From assembly GCA_036971615.1 (NCBI GenBank), contig JAYKKR010000029.1, positions 1 to 64,000 of the forward strand: DNA of 64,000 nucleotides, written 5' to 3'. The position numbers and the translations under genes are program-made. Of this stretch, positions 14,045 to 26,189 are shown piece by piece (position 1 is the first letter of the stretch; each line of letters opens with the position of its first letter). The notes below the pieces were generated by a model. The model was not told the DNA's origin, searched no databases, and saw nothing but the letters and a program-made list of their open reading frames with translations. The stretch comes from Amyloporia xantha. Its lineage: Eukaryota > Basidiomycota > Agaricomycetes > Polyporales > Adustoporiaceae.

Positions 14045-14775
14045 CTATAAAGCGCAAGAAAGCCAGTTATCTGGTATGCTTCGTTCATCTTGGAGGATCC
14101 CGTCCCATGTGGATAGAATGAGGGTCGCATTCAGGGCACGTTTACCATATTGGCGTCTGGACATTGCCCTGTCTAGTGGTAGGTGTGTGTTGATCGTACG
14201 GGCCCATTTGTTCCGGATCGCATCGGGCGTGCACCACCTTTTTTCTCTATTCCGAGCTCGATGACCCGTTCGCAGTGCAGTGTTCAGATCTGGTAGGCTG
14301 CTTCTGATATGAGAATCCTGAAGAGGGTGGGCGGTCCCCGCCCTGAGGCGTCCTCGGTCGTTCGGGAATACCGCCAGGCCGCAGCCCAGTATAGCATGTT
14401 CAGCCAGCGGTGATCTTTGAGGAGCCAGAGGCGACGGGTGAATTCCCATATTTCCCTCTGTCCTGGGGTAGTGCATTCGGTAAGGATGTGACCGATGGAT
14501 TCCTCAGTGCCACATGTGGGGCAGTTGCCGCGGTGTTCCTAAGTATGGACATTGTCTCAGTACGCGCCAATCCTGGCGCGTTGTGCGTTGTCTTCCGTAG
14601 GAAGCCCGATATGGGACGCGTGAGGTCCCTGGAGCGTAGCACGCGCCACAGCGACGCGTTGTTCGGGAGTCGTCCCTCGTATCATGTGCCGCATGTCGCG
14701 CAATGTTGAGTGTTTTATCATTTCTTGCCCTGCTCTATGTTTCTTTTGGAGCCCGTAATCATGCTGCCCTGCCAT
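14045..14775 (-). mobile_element. Non-LTR retrotransposon (LINE) tail: RNase H/zinc-ribbon region, degenerate
   Basis: On the minus strand, frames covering 14775-14045 together give the C-terminal end of an Agaricomycete LINE polyprotein. The key segment at about 14535-14440 reads CPTCGTEESIGHILTEC, then PGQREIWEF. This is the cysteine/histidine ribbon beyond the reverse transcriptase. It is followed by ISEAAYQIWxLxCERVI-like and LILSTWDGILQDE segments. In-frame stops stand where family members have Trp or Tyr (near 14560-14540 and 14290), and the frame shifts several times. Only the 3' end of the element is present, as expected for 5'-truncated LINE insertions. No poly(A) tail or target duplication is recognisable, so the insertion is old. 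Confidence 0.75.
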
Positions 14776-15378
14776 TTCCTTTCAATTTTGCTCAGAAATG
14801 TTGGACTGTATGTCCGCAGCGAAATTGTAGGATTGATTAGGTGTAAAATGTGTTTAAGCTCGGGCAGGTTAAGTTCGTCCTTTTACAAAACAAATCCTCG
14901 ATATGGATCTTCATAGATACATACATGAACTTAGAAGACTGTCAAAAGACCTGTTAACTGCGATATCACACATGCCCTAATATACACATATCGCCTTTGA
15001 GAGCTGTCCATTTGTCACCCCACCATGCTCGCGTTCTCCGACATCTGCAAGTCAGCAGTGGACAATGATAGTGCCAATATTGGAAGTCATATGTTTTACT
15101 AAGTCGGCAGCGGAGCTGTCGAGATTGATGCCTCGCAAATGAACGTCAACAGGCGCATAAACTTGCATATATTCGACAACTATGGAAGGTGGTATAGTTT
15201 ACCAAACCGAAAGACCACTGTGACAAAGCCTCGATCTTTGGTAGCATCTAGCATTCTCTGAAAACATGAGACCATGAACACGGATGTCCTCTGATTGTCA
15301 AACAGCTTCTGATGAGACAGTTAGATTATACAAGACGGGGAATAAAGGATACACTGACAGGACATTGAGGAAGGTCAC
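14776..15378. other. No gene supported
   Basis: Spacer between the LINE tail and the 3' end of the minus-strand RING gene. I see nothing in it except AT-richer sequence that could include the RING gene's 3' UTR. Confidence 0.35.
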
Positions 15379-16268
15379 TTAAGTTGGGAAGAACACGTCC
15401 CAGTCTGCATCGACATGCCCAGAACTACCATTAGATATCCCTCCTTGTCGACAATTGTTTCAGGCCTATGTTCATCAAGTGTATCGGAAATCGTCTGAAC
15501 AACCTGCTTGAACGCGAAAACCTCGATAGGCGGTGACTCCACGTCTGAACGACATTGTGGACAGGTGTATTGAGGCTGGACTTCCGGATTCTGATCTGGA
15601 TTGTCCATGTGTCGAGTGAGGAGTGTACTAAACCACCGAAACAGGCAGATTCGACAGAATGTATGCCCGCACGAAATACTGGTTAGGCGAGTTATGCATC
15701 TGATACAGGCAAGAACATCAAAATACACACGTATGCGGAATGGATAATCGTTTGGTGCAGACAGCACAACTGATGCTGTCATCTAGTTGGGAGAGCAGCT
15801 AACCACACCACGCATTAGAGCTTTTTGCTAGCGATGAAAAACACTCGTTATACCATCTCAAACTTGGACTCTCTCGGACTCAGAGACTTAGAAAGCCGTT
15901 CCGCCGTAAGCTGTTCAATTTCCTGATGAGGCACTCAGCGGCACTTCAAGCGTGAAGGGAGGCAACAGTCTGACCTTCTGAGCATTGCTCAACTGCTTCC
16001 TCAGTCTGGAGATGGAGACATGTTGTTGACTAGGTTGCGAAGTCGACAAGTCATCATCCGATGAAATCTCTATGATTTCACTAGCCGAAGTAAGTCTCAT
16101 TTTTCCCTTTGTTCTTCCTCTGTTGATAAGTTTGCACGGTGAACTTGATTTTGCCTGTGAGGACTCGTCGTCTGAAGAGAGTATGATGACATCGAGGTCC
16201 GAGTATTCATTCAGACTATGTGAACGGTGAGACTGAAGCCTCTGCCTCGACGAGGGCAGTGACAACAT
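15379..16268 (-). CDS. RING-finger protein with two SUMO-interacting motifs (putative SUMO-targeted ubiquitin ligase)
   Basis: Four exons by splice signals: 16268-15975, 15922-15854, 15798-15731 and 15678-15379, with introns of 52-55 bp. Exon 1 (98 codons) holds two SUMO-interacting-motif-like stretches, DVIILSSDDE and EIIEISSDDD, each with hydrophobic residues followed by Ser/Asp. A short helical segment (KEIEQLTAERLSKSL) leads into a C3HC4 RING: SCAVC, then SCGHTFCRIC, then CPQC after a long insert. SIMs plus RING are the hallmark of SUMO-targeted E3 ligases in nuclear DNA repair and quality control. That function is inferred here. The last exon ends in the family-like DADWDVFFPT only if one G is added at the G-run 15439-15441. 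As written, the frame ends in an unrelated tail. ATG at 16268 is the first in frame. Confidence 0.75.
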
Positions 16269-19248
16269 TGCTGCCAAGAATGCCGATGTGGCGAAGGTGA
16301 TTATACTGGCAAGACGAACGCAATAGATGTGAAGCGCCCGTTTGTCCTCGATACTCTTGCAAAGCCAACGGCAACCTGCCCGATTTGGTTTAGTGGATTT
16401 TTATGGAATCAATCAACACCGGACGTTCGTGACCTTCAAATCCTGTCTGGTCTGAGCACAGACTAGTATTCTCTGTGATCGCTCCAAATGGCTTGCTGAA
16501 CTCCAAGCTTCCAGGCTCTGACACAAAGGCATATTCGCTGTCAAAGACGTTCACGTGTTTAAGCAGTTTCAGCTTTGCGTATGCTTCGGCAATACATGGT
16601 ATTCGTCCATCAATATTCTCTTCTACTCACCTTGCAGCGAATCATGGAAGGCAGCTTATGTGAGAGAGATCAACAATCTTATACTATGTAATCAGCGTCC
16701 AATATATCCCTAGGAAGCCGGGCGACAAGCTCCCAAACGAAAGTGTCGGCCGCACGGAACAGGGGATTGATTCTTCAGTCGGCCAGTTCGTCCCTCCAGA
16801 AAATGAAGGCATGTGACAATGTAGACCCGTCGTCTAATACCCATTCAAACCCGCCTATTCGAAGTGAGTGTACACCTGCTGACAGTCGGAAAACAACCTA
16901 AGCGGGAGTAGGTGAGTATCAAAATGTGAAGGTACATACGAGTAATGCAGACGCGCACGCGTTCCCCCGTTTGATCGTGATAAAGTCGGCATCGTATGCG
17001 CGCTGTGAGACACTTGAGGGGGCTGAGCCTGTTAACGGAAGCCGATTTGATGTATACGCTCTGTTGGTTGGATCAAAGGCCGAAGCGATAGTGAGGAGGA
17101 TAATGCATAATAGGCAGACGATATGAAGGTGGACGTTCGAGACCGAATATGCGTCGTATGCTCTGTTGTTGTTTGTTACTGAGCGTGTTTTGACGATAAC
17201 GAAGTGGGTTCTAGCATGGAACTGAAGTGAAGACTAACAATCATATATATTCTGAGATCGCTAGGAGCTATTTCTGAGTATGTGACGCTCTAGGTTTTAG
17301 ACTAGCCCCTGCCTCGGCACTGTATGAAACAGTTAATCGAGGTTCATTTGCCCGTCTGCATTCTATCATTGCAAAAGTACTCACCTCATCCCCTGTTTTT
17401 CCTTTTATCCCGCATTTGCCCCTCTACTCCATGTCTTAGCCCCTCCTCACCAACACGCACATGAACATTGATATGAATATGTGTTCGATCGACGGGTATT
17501 GGTATGGTCAAATGGATGCGAGACATTCTGCGCACTGTCGGCGTGAATAGCATATCATGAGTGCGAACGCCAGGAAGCTAGAATACATATTGCGCGAACG
17601 CGACATAGCAGTCTTTTCTACTTAAGCTGGGATGAATAGGCCTACCGTAATACCAATAGACTCGGTGCGTGTACTCGCCTTATAAAAGAACAGTTGCAAC
17701 GATTGAATCACCCTCTGAAGTCCAACAGTCAGGGCACGGAAAGAAGCTGACGAACTGAACGCAACTAATCAGCACCAAATCACATATTATGAGTGACGAA
17801 AGCGGCACATATGAAAAGATGTCCTAGCCACCAGCTGGAGACGTAAATTCCAAACGTCACCAAATTATTCTCAGGTATAGATCCTGTTTTGAGGGCATTT
17901 GGACTTGGGCGGGCGGAGCAGCGCCAAGGCCCAACTCCCGACAAGTTTCTGCTTGGTCTGAGGGGCGTGATCTGGCGTGATTCCACTGTGACTGTCGATA
18001 CATGAGCGAATCACGTGACAGTCTCTACTCTCGTTCTCCGTGGCAGAAAAAGAAATAGGGGTTTGCAAAAGGTGTGTACGTAGATTCTACAGATGAAAAG
18101 AAAAGAAGTTCTTATCGCATCCCATTCCAATGATTGTCCGCCAAAAATCGAAACTGCTGGCAATGACCCGCGATCCTAAACCGCTCTATTGAGCCTGCCC
18201 ACTGTGGCCTCCGATTCCACTTGATCTTTCGCGCTGTGCTCGTGCCTGTCGAGCGATCGTCGCGCCATGGCCTAGGTCTTGTTTGCCTGGCGTGTATCCC
18301 TCCCTTCCATTCGAGTTGGTGCGTCTCTAGAGTTGTCGTGTATTTCGTCTGTATCCGCTATCCGATATAACAATATTCCTCGCAGAGTTTCCATGTCATG
18401 CATTGCACATATTGCTCATGCCACTGCCTCCGGGCCTGGTCACTCCCATTCGTCTTTCCCGATGCTGGTGTCGTACCTGCTTGGGGATGACGTTGCGCTC
18501 TGGACTTCCAGATTGGCTCTATATGTCAACTCGTCTTTCTTTTGTCGGGCTTGGAGCCTCCTAGCAGGGAGGTTTTGGAGTCTCTGCCTATGGGCCATCG
18601 TTGGAAGCCCGTTCGACCGGCATTACGTTGTAAGTAGATCCTATATTTGATGGAATGGTCGTCGCTCACAGCGTGTATTTTTCTTGCTTCGTGCGTGCGC
18701 ACTGTATTGACTCTCGGGCTACTGCCTTTTATCACAGCTTGTCGTGATAGGAATGAGACCCATGATGACTGCAGTGGGCATCCCTGCAGTGATTCCTTGG
18801 CCAGTGATTCTCCATTGGCTATGTTCATATCCTCCTCTGTCGAAGGGGTGCGTGATGTGCATGCAGCTTTACAGGTTGAACTTATCGCCCGACGAGAGAA
18901 GGTGCGAGCTGCCCTTGTATGGCTCAAGCCTAGCCCAACCAGGTTACCATATTGCAATTCTGATACCCATTCGTAACGTCCCGTTGGTTGCCAAAGGTGG
19001 GAATTCGTGATACCAGATGGAATTGCGAAAGACTCTGGTGAGAAGCCATGCTTCAAGTGTATATTCTCAGACACGATTTGTGACTTTCAGGTTGTTTGAC
19101 AAGATGAATGGGGGCTGACTCCGAGTCGAGAGCAGGTTCCGGAAATAGCGCCACAGCAGGAAATCGCACAAAAGCTGTACATCGAACCATTCATGCCGTG
19201 CTGGAACAGTATGCACTGTGCTGTGCTGCACTTATCTACATAATGCGA
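16269..19248. other. No gene supported (about 3 kb)
   Basis: Upstream region of the RING gene, then featureless sequence. Frames at 18279-18650 (+) and 18526-19074 (-) overlap each other on opposite strands and have no recognisable domain. The missing N-terminal WD repeats of the coatomer relic should lie just before 19249, but I cannot recognise them. Confidence 0.4.
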
Positions 19249-22200
19249 GAGATTCGACTGCAGAACCACCGCTGCCTCTTTACATTATATGGTCATCTTG
19301 ACCAAATTCGGACTGTACAATCTCACCCCGGAAATGCCTTGGATTGTGAGTATTCACTCCCTCGCGGTATGCCGCAGACTCAGTACCTTACACAGATATC
19401 CTGCTCAGGCGATCAAACAATCCGTATCTAGAACAGCACATCACGAAACTGCATCAAGATCCTCACTGGACACTCGCATTGCGTCATGTTCAGTTCCACC
19501 CTGAGGAGGACCAGACGATGCGCCTGTGGGACATCTCGGGGCTACAAAAGAGTCTCCAAAACATGGCTCCGGGTACCCTCGATACCTTCGTCACATTATC
19601 AACAGTCAAATCATGAGCTGGTTGTCTCTCGCGAGAGGACAAATCTGCCTACGAGTGGGATCTAACAAAGCGTTCGGCGGCACAGACTTTGCAGAGAGAG
19701 AACGACCGTTCCTGGACCGTGCCACACATCCTGTGCTCAATCTCCTCGCTGCTGGCTTGTGACATTTCTTGGGGGTCGGACGTATGCGTAGGCCAAGAGA
19801 ACGGACTGATCGTTCCAAAACTGAAACGCAGGCGCCTGGCATCTTCGATGCATAGCGACACGCTTTACTATGTCCAGGACAAGTATGTTCGCTCGCACGA
19901 CACGAATACTGGCTCCGACATTGGTCTATTGAGCGCGTGCAAGTTTGGCAGTCCATACGTTCCGTCGCGGACGCTCAGCTACAATCCTGCAGAGCGTGCT
20001 CACGTCCTCACAGTCAGCTCAGTTAACGGGTTGTTTGAGTTGACAGCGCTACCCACAAACACCGTTGGCAAGGTGAAGGACTCTTCGACGAATGGAAAGA
20101 GGGACAGGGGGTGCCCGCAACCGTCGTTGCGTGAAACAAGTTTGCAACGCTAAGCAAGACGACGCAGGTTGATACAATGTACTCCTTCAATACTTTGCTA
20201 ATGCTACGCCGCCATGCGCAGCTCATTGAGGTCCAAGATTTCTCAAATTTGATTGTGAAGAGCATCAAGCCGCCAGTGCAGACGAATGAGATCTTCTAAT
20301 GATGGGCTGCAGGTTTCATCCTGAGCTCTGCGACATCTATTCATTGTATGTCTTTCAGCAGCAGAAGAACATCGCCGCGATCACGAAGCTGCCTGTGAAA
20401 CATGTTATATGGAGTAGCAGTGGGTCGCTGGCCACACTTTTGAGTAAACAGAGTGCGTAATGATCTTGACGAGCTGGAACTGACGGGCTGACTGGTATCT
20501 GACAATTGCCATTGCTAATAAGAACTTCTCGTAGTACGTGTTCATCCATGAGACAATCCGTATCAATTCAGGCGCTTGTGACAGCGATGGCGTATTCTTC
20601 AACTCCGTACTCAAGCACATGCAGTACTATTTGGCGCAGGGGCGTGCACTCTCATTTTTGAGCCCATTACTTGCGTTCGATATCGATCACGACATCAGCT
20701 GCACTCTCGACAATCCCGTGCACCTCACACAAGTAAAGGGAAAGAGCGTATTTAGACTGGACAAGTCTGCGCGGCCACGCACCATCACGCTCAACCCCTC
20801 CTGGGTACCGACTGAAATTAGCTCTCCTGCACAACAGTCACGAGGAGATGTTGTACATCATCCGCACCTATAATTTGCTAGGACAGAGCGTCAACGCGTG
20901 TCTGCAACAAGAAGGATTCCCAGAGAGGTGAGTGATCCTTCTTTTTCGGCGGTCACGGCATTCAAGAGGTTATCGTCAGCAGAGTAGAAACTTTGGTCGC
21001 TTGTCGACAGGAAGCACCGATAGGAAGTCGAAGATGCAAAAGATTGCCGACGTGCAGGGGCATCCGATGTGACGATCCCATAACGCTCTCAACGCTGGTA
21101 TTTTCATCGATCGAATCTACTGAGAGATATGAGACTTCGTGAGACATACATCACCTAGCAATTTTGAAGGGTTCGTCAATAATCTTCCACTCAAAAGGCT
21201 CCTTTGGTATATCTGAGACGGATGGATCGGGTGATGTCGCTTTGGAGGCTGTGGAAACGGCTAGTCTAACCGAGGCCAACGTTGACGGTGTCCCTTCCTC
21301 TGGCGCTTGGACCTGGAAGCCTCCACTCGCTGTTACACTTATCGTGAATCTGTCATGGTCTTCTAGATCGGACACTTGCTAATGAACATCGGGAAGTCCC
21401 CCATGTCAAGGACCTCGACACTAACGGTGAAGCAGGAAGAGATATTAGATGGTGTGGAAGTTGAAGGTCCATGGGATCTCAATGCCGATCCTGACGAGAC
21501 CTCACCGGAAGCAGACGAAGACGAAGAGCCAACAGAAGAGCACATGGTGTTAGGAGGCACTACATCTGTTGCTCGCGAGACGGAAGTTTGGGCACGGAAT
21601 TCATCATTAGCTGGGGATCGTATCGTGGCAGGGGCATTTGACACTGGGCCGCAGGTTAGCCTACCTTCGCCTTCCTCAGATGTTTTACTGACAGTCAGTC
21701 AGCTTTTGACTCGCCAATTCGGATACGTCAACTTCTCTATTCTCAGACATTTATTCCTATCTGCATACCGTTCTTCGCATGCGTAACTTTCACCTCTAGC
21801 ATCGCTGCCTCCATTGCAGCTTCGTTTGATGCGTAAGACAGAAGTGTCTTCGCCTACTTGTATCCTACCTGTGGCCGTGCGAACCTTGTAGTCGGTGCGT
21901 CAGGACCTTGCCGAAGGCTTCCGTCACCTGTCCGTTCTACGCGAGTTGCTGCTGGTCGCCGTCGCATCTGATGATGTACCTCAGTCCCGCCATATATCTG
22001 TCAAAACGTTCTGTAACTGACTATCATCATTGTGGTAAGTGATGAGAGTTTATTATTTCCTGGGCGTTACTCTTGAAATTAAGCGGAGACGTACCATGTA
22101 GGTTAAACCTGACAACGTTCGTCGGAACCTCGAGCTTGCAGCATATTTCATGCACTATTAAATGCAGCCTGCGCACGTGCAGATAGCAGCACTACACGAT

Positions 22201-22607
22201 ACGATGGGAGTCTTCGCGAAATGATCACGTCTTAGCGGCAAGGTCCGCGCGATGCTCAGTCGCGACCTTACCATCGTAGCGCAGGTATGCTATGTTTGGT
22301 ATTGAAATAATCTCGTCGACTGATTGTGGATTAATATCAAAGGTGTATTGCTGCTAGAGATCGGAATCCGAGAAACGCGATCGAAAAATTACATAACGAA
22401 TTCATGGAGTTCGAGACCTGTGCGGCCAGCTTTATGCCCATTTACGAGGGTTCTCCCTGCCTGTGCTGTCTATATACAAGTGCCGCACTCCTGTCCAAGT
22501 TCCAGGGAAGACTGGACCCCGTCATGGAGCCCACAGAAATTAGGACGCTGTTGTCAGGTCTGCATCTCGCCCCGAGACTACGAGACTTTGAGAGACTTCT
22601 GACGTAG
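19249..22607 (+). pseudogene. Coatomer subunit alpha (alpha-COP) pseudogene
   Basis: Decayed copy of the large WD40/alpha-solenoid subunit of the COPI coat, which drives Golgi-to-ER vesicle traffic. It starts inside the WD40 propeller: RCLFTLYGHLD at 19267, PWI, a 50-bp intron 19346-19395, then CSGDQTIRI. The family's IWN is broken there by TAG at 19429-19431. There follow SRNCIKILTGHSH, DTLYYVQDKYVRS and KFGSPYVPSRTLSYNPAERA (19900-19995), QLIEVQDFSN (20218), ARPRTITLNP (20770) and EEMLYIIRTYNLLGQSV (20840-20900). Then come KMQKIADVQG (21033), [12 protein letters not shown] (21450), and an intron 21655-21702 inside the segment ending [11 protein letters not shown]. The C-terminal domain is present as NLELAAYFMHY (22126) and EFETCAASFMPIYEGSP (22407). 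Roughly the first 85 residues and parts of the middle are missing. Many frame changes and stops are present. Kept introns exclude a retrocopy. Confidence 0.88.
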
Positions 22608-24744
22608 CACTGTTACGGTGGCGTTGCTTGATAACTTATCAATGCACTGGACATTCCTCCAGCTGCACCTGTACAGCTGGAAATGAAACATTTTTATCAA
22701 AACACTGTCATAATTTGTTCGTTCAAGAACTTCTCATCTATCTCAGACTATGAATGTGGCGGGTGCTTACAGACATGCCCCGGTAACATGCACCAACCCG
22801 TGAGGCGTATCCCGAAGTATGACCACAGAGTCGTTTCAGCAACGTGAAATCATTCCACTCTGCGGAGAGCAATGGCGTACGCATTCTCGACATTCAAGGG
22901 CTTCAGAGTAGGAGCTTCAAAACATGCCAAGCACGGAACCGCTCTCAGGTCAGTACAAAGCTGAGCTTGCTCTAGGCGACTCCGAGGTGGAAAGAAAAGC
23001 GGAAACTTTCTGCGAAACCGTGTCGAGAACCCGACTTCGCAGGCTGTAGACTCCAAGGCTTGCGTAGTCTATAAAGTGGTAGGGGTCGCGTCGGTGGCAT
23101 GACACAATTACATATGGTATTGGACTATCATATCGGGATAAGCTCAATTTGCACCTTTCTTGCCACGTCTTTCCCTTCCGAACATCGTGCATATTTCCTA
23201 GAACAGCACCACATATTCATGAAAAGATTGTCTCGCTGACAGTGTGTCATACTTGGCCGATGTCGAAAAAAAGGCGGATGAACGACGACGAATCATGGAA
23301 TCGCAAACCGCCCACTGTCTCAACTCCATCGTCGAAGTGGATGGCAAGCTGATTGATCTGTGCTATGAAATTGGATGAGAATCAGTAATCCCTTTCAATC
23401 ATCTGAAAGGGCCAACGGGATAAGATGGTGGAAAACGATCTGCATCGAATGTCTCATGTCAAATAATCAACTATGAGATCGAAAGTAGTCAAAGTAATGG
23501 GAAAATCATTTGACTTCGAATTCAGAACGATGCGAGCGATAGTGTTTTGCTCAGATGCTCCTGAAGACCAAGCGTCAAATTCATCGTCGGGACAAGAAGC
23601 TCGAAGAATGTTTGATCGAATATTCGAATCAAGATGGAATTCATTCGATCGTAGACGATTCGCGTGTTCGATCAACAAGAATATATTGTATGCCGTCTGT
23701 TTAATGGTGCAACTTGTAACTTTACGAGCAGAACAACTGTCTTGTCGGTGCAATCAGAATATAATCGTTGCGTCGGGTCAAATGATTAAAGTAAGAACGA
23801 AGCTCACCTCCCGAAGGACTTTCCGATCGCATGCGCAGGCATCGCAAAGAATTATGTGTATTCAATATTATTAAACCCTTCCATGCTGACAGACCAGTCT
23901 TCTCTCGGAGCGCAGCTTGATGTTCGGGTTCGGGGTCGGATTCGGATTCGACGGGAAAGATGCTGACCTCCCCGGAAATGTTTTGAGAAACGTAGCTTCA
24001 CTGTTTGAACATTTGAGGTCAGATAATCAAAGTATGGTGCTGCATACTATTCGCAGGGATTGAAGGGGATTCCGTGATGATCAACCAGTACAGGCATAGG
24101 TAAGAATAGAACAAGTACGACGACCCAACGAGACTGCCGCTTATCGAAAATGCGGAAAGCAGGATGAGTGAGCGTTATTCAGCATAATCAGAGTAGAGAC
24201 GCTGATGCAAGATTAGGCGAGAGCAAGGAAAATATCGAGACAGCGAGGACAGCGAGTCTGAAGCCAGGTCGGTTATTTGATTTCTCAAAGTTTATGCTCG
24301 ATCGAACTTTGCCAGATGGAAAGCACGTGATAGGTCGAAGCGCCAGAATGGATCAAACATGTGGTGTATTTTGAGATGCAAGCACGGGAGTAAGATCTCA
24401 CATTAACTCTAACAGACGGTGCTATGTCTTCGGTTTGATCAAATACACGGAATTGGTACACGTGTCTTGTATCGGTCAAATGGGATAGAATCACTAAAGG
24501 TCCGTCCGCAAGCTTCGTGTGAGATCGGGTTCAGTCTGTTGAACGCACGTAATTGAACAGTCCATTAACATTCGATCCTAGATACACTCATAGTAACAGC
24601 ACTTTATCATCAGATTCAGCCTCGCTTGCAGGGCACAAACAGTAGGCCGCACGCAGCCTGATCAGGAGCGGTCGGCGCGCTCAGTTCTCGTCATTGAGGT
24701 CATTGTCAGCCCTCTAATCGTCCAGTACGTCTTGTCGTGGCAGG
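22608..24744. other. Mostly gene-free; one unidentified coding-like scrap
   Basis: At about 23259-23372 (+) one frame reads DVEKKADERRRIMESQTAHC and continues into an IVEVDGKLIDLCYEI segment, then reaches a stop. Its charged helical composition looks like a decayed exon, but I cannot name the family. The rest, including frames at 23473-23874 (+), has nothing recognisable. Confidence 0.3.
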
Positions 24745-26056
24745 ATGGCGGACGACTATCCATCTGCGTTTCGTCAGTAAACTCATCATGTTTATCTAAG
24801 CTGCGTGCTGAATGTATCTGCAGGCTCAGAGCACATGAGTTTGGTGCAGTTTCTCATACCAACTGAAGTATCCCGTGATACCGTGGCAGAGCTAGGAGAA
24901 CCCGATAATGTTCAGTTCAAAGACGCATGTTTCCCTACCCGATCCGTGAACATATTTAAGCGAGCGTTTTTTACAGTTGAGCCCCGATGTCAATCCCTTC
25001 CAACGTTCTTTCGTCGGTCGGATTCGCCACGTCGAAGAGATGGCTCGCCGAGTGAGATTGTTCACTACCGAAATCGAGAAGGAAAAGACAAGATCCCTGT
25101 TAGGCATCTGTACGATTCCGCGCCTCTTCTTACTGTGCTGCGCAAACTATGGACGAACTGGACCTCAAGCTTAAGGAGTATGAGACCAGAGTGATACAGG
25201 TGCACGAAAGTCATCAATTTCTGTGCGAACGTACCAAGGAGCTCGGAGAGGCTTGTCATGTGCTACGAGAGACAGCGATATTTTTGAGAGGGTGCGTCCT
25301 TGGTCGAGTCTCAGGCGCAGGCATCATCATTTACAAAGCATCAATATCTTTCGCATGCTATGGGTTATCAGCCTGAAGTCAGGAATTCCATGGATGAAAT
25401 TTCTGCTCCATTACTGCAGCATGGTGACCGGGAAGCTCAATATGTAAGTGGAACTCAGTATGACCTCGAGTTCGTCCCTCCTTCAAATCAGCGGTCTCAT
25501 GTTGTTGACCTTAAATCTAGATTTGTGGCTGGCACCATAGATCGCGCACGCCTGCCTATGTTTGAGCGACTTCTATGGTGAACCTTTCGCGGTAGTCTCC
25601 ATAAGAACCACACCGACATCGTGGAGCCGTTCGTCAACCCTGCCACCGGAGAAGGGACGCGCAAGATTGTATTCATCATCTTCGCACATGGTGATACGCT
25701 GCTGGCTATAGCAAGGTCGCCGAATCCATGGGCGCCACTCTATATTCGATCGACGCGAACATTGATAAGCGGGCCGAATCGATGCGTAAAGTTGCCGCAC
25801 GCTTGAAGTATTCACAGATGGCCCCTTACAGTACCGGTGCTCATCGCCGAGCGGAGCTGCTCGAAATGGATGAGAGTATAGCGAGCTGGGTAGGTGTCGT
25901 ACGGAAGGAGAAGCTTCTCTATGAGATCTTGAATCTATTCACCTACGACGTGCGCACAGGAAGACGCTTTTCGCAGAGGGATGGCGTCCCAGAAGGGACA
26001 TTCCAGAGATTCAGTCCGCGCTCAAGCATGCTACGGTTGGTGAAAATACCTGTCTA
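24745..26056 (+). pseudogene. V-type proton ATPase subunit a (Vph1/Stv1 family), N-terminal half, pseudogene
   Basis: Decayed copy of the 100-kDa V0 subunit a, which couples proton flow in the vacuolar ATPase. ATG at 24745 (MADDYPSAFR), then an intron and SEHMSLVQFLIPTEVSRDT. An apparent intron follows (24925-24976, starting GC rather than GT), then NPFQRSFVGRIRHVEEMARR (24988). Next come LYDSAPLLTV, MDELDLKLKEYETRVIQV (25149), RNSMDEISAPLLQHGDREAQ (25382), FVAGTIDRARLPMFERLLW (25523), FIIFAHGD and VVRKEKLLYEILNLFTYDV (25891). It ends in RRDIPEIQSALKHATVGEN at 26050. The whole C-terminal membrane half is absent and the next gene begins about 135 bp later. Frame changes include a missing base near 25087, one near 25140 and a stop after 25578. 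All residues seen belong to the cytosolic N-terminal domain. Confidence 0.87.
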
Positions 26057-26189
26057 GCCTCGTTCATGCACTGATAGCCTCGATTTGTCTAGAGGCATCA
26101 GGCCCCCCTCCCCCCTCCGTCCTCCACGTGCTGAGAGCAGCTGTTCTGCCCCAACACACGCTGCTCGGTTTTGTCATCTACTGCCAGCC

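Noticed and set aside
15670..15782. Cys-x2-Cys (CIRC) pair just before the RING as the first zinc ligands
   Set aside because: It is translated from intron 15730-15679; splicing brings the true pair, CAVC in exon 15798-15731, next to SCGHTFC.
15915..15975. Apparent frameshift after exon 1 of the RING gene
   Set aside because: A 52-bp GT-AG intron (15974-15923) joins the two frames in phase 0.
18526..19074. 182-codon minus-strand frame and 123-codon plus-strand frame overlapping
   Set aside because: Mutually overlapping on opposite strands, unrecognised, no splice partners.
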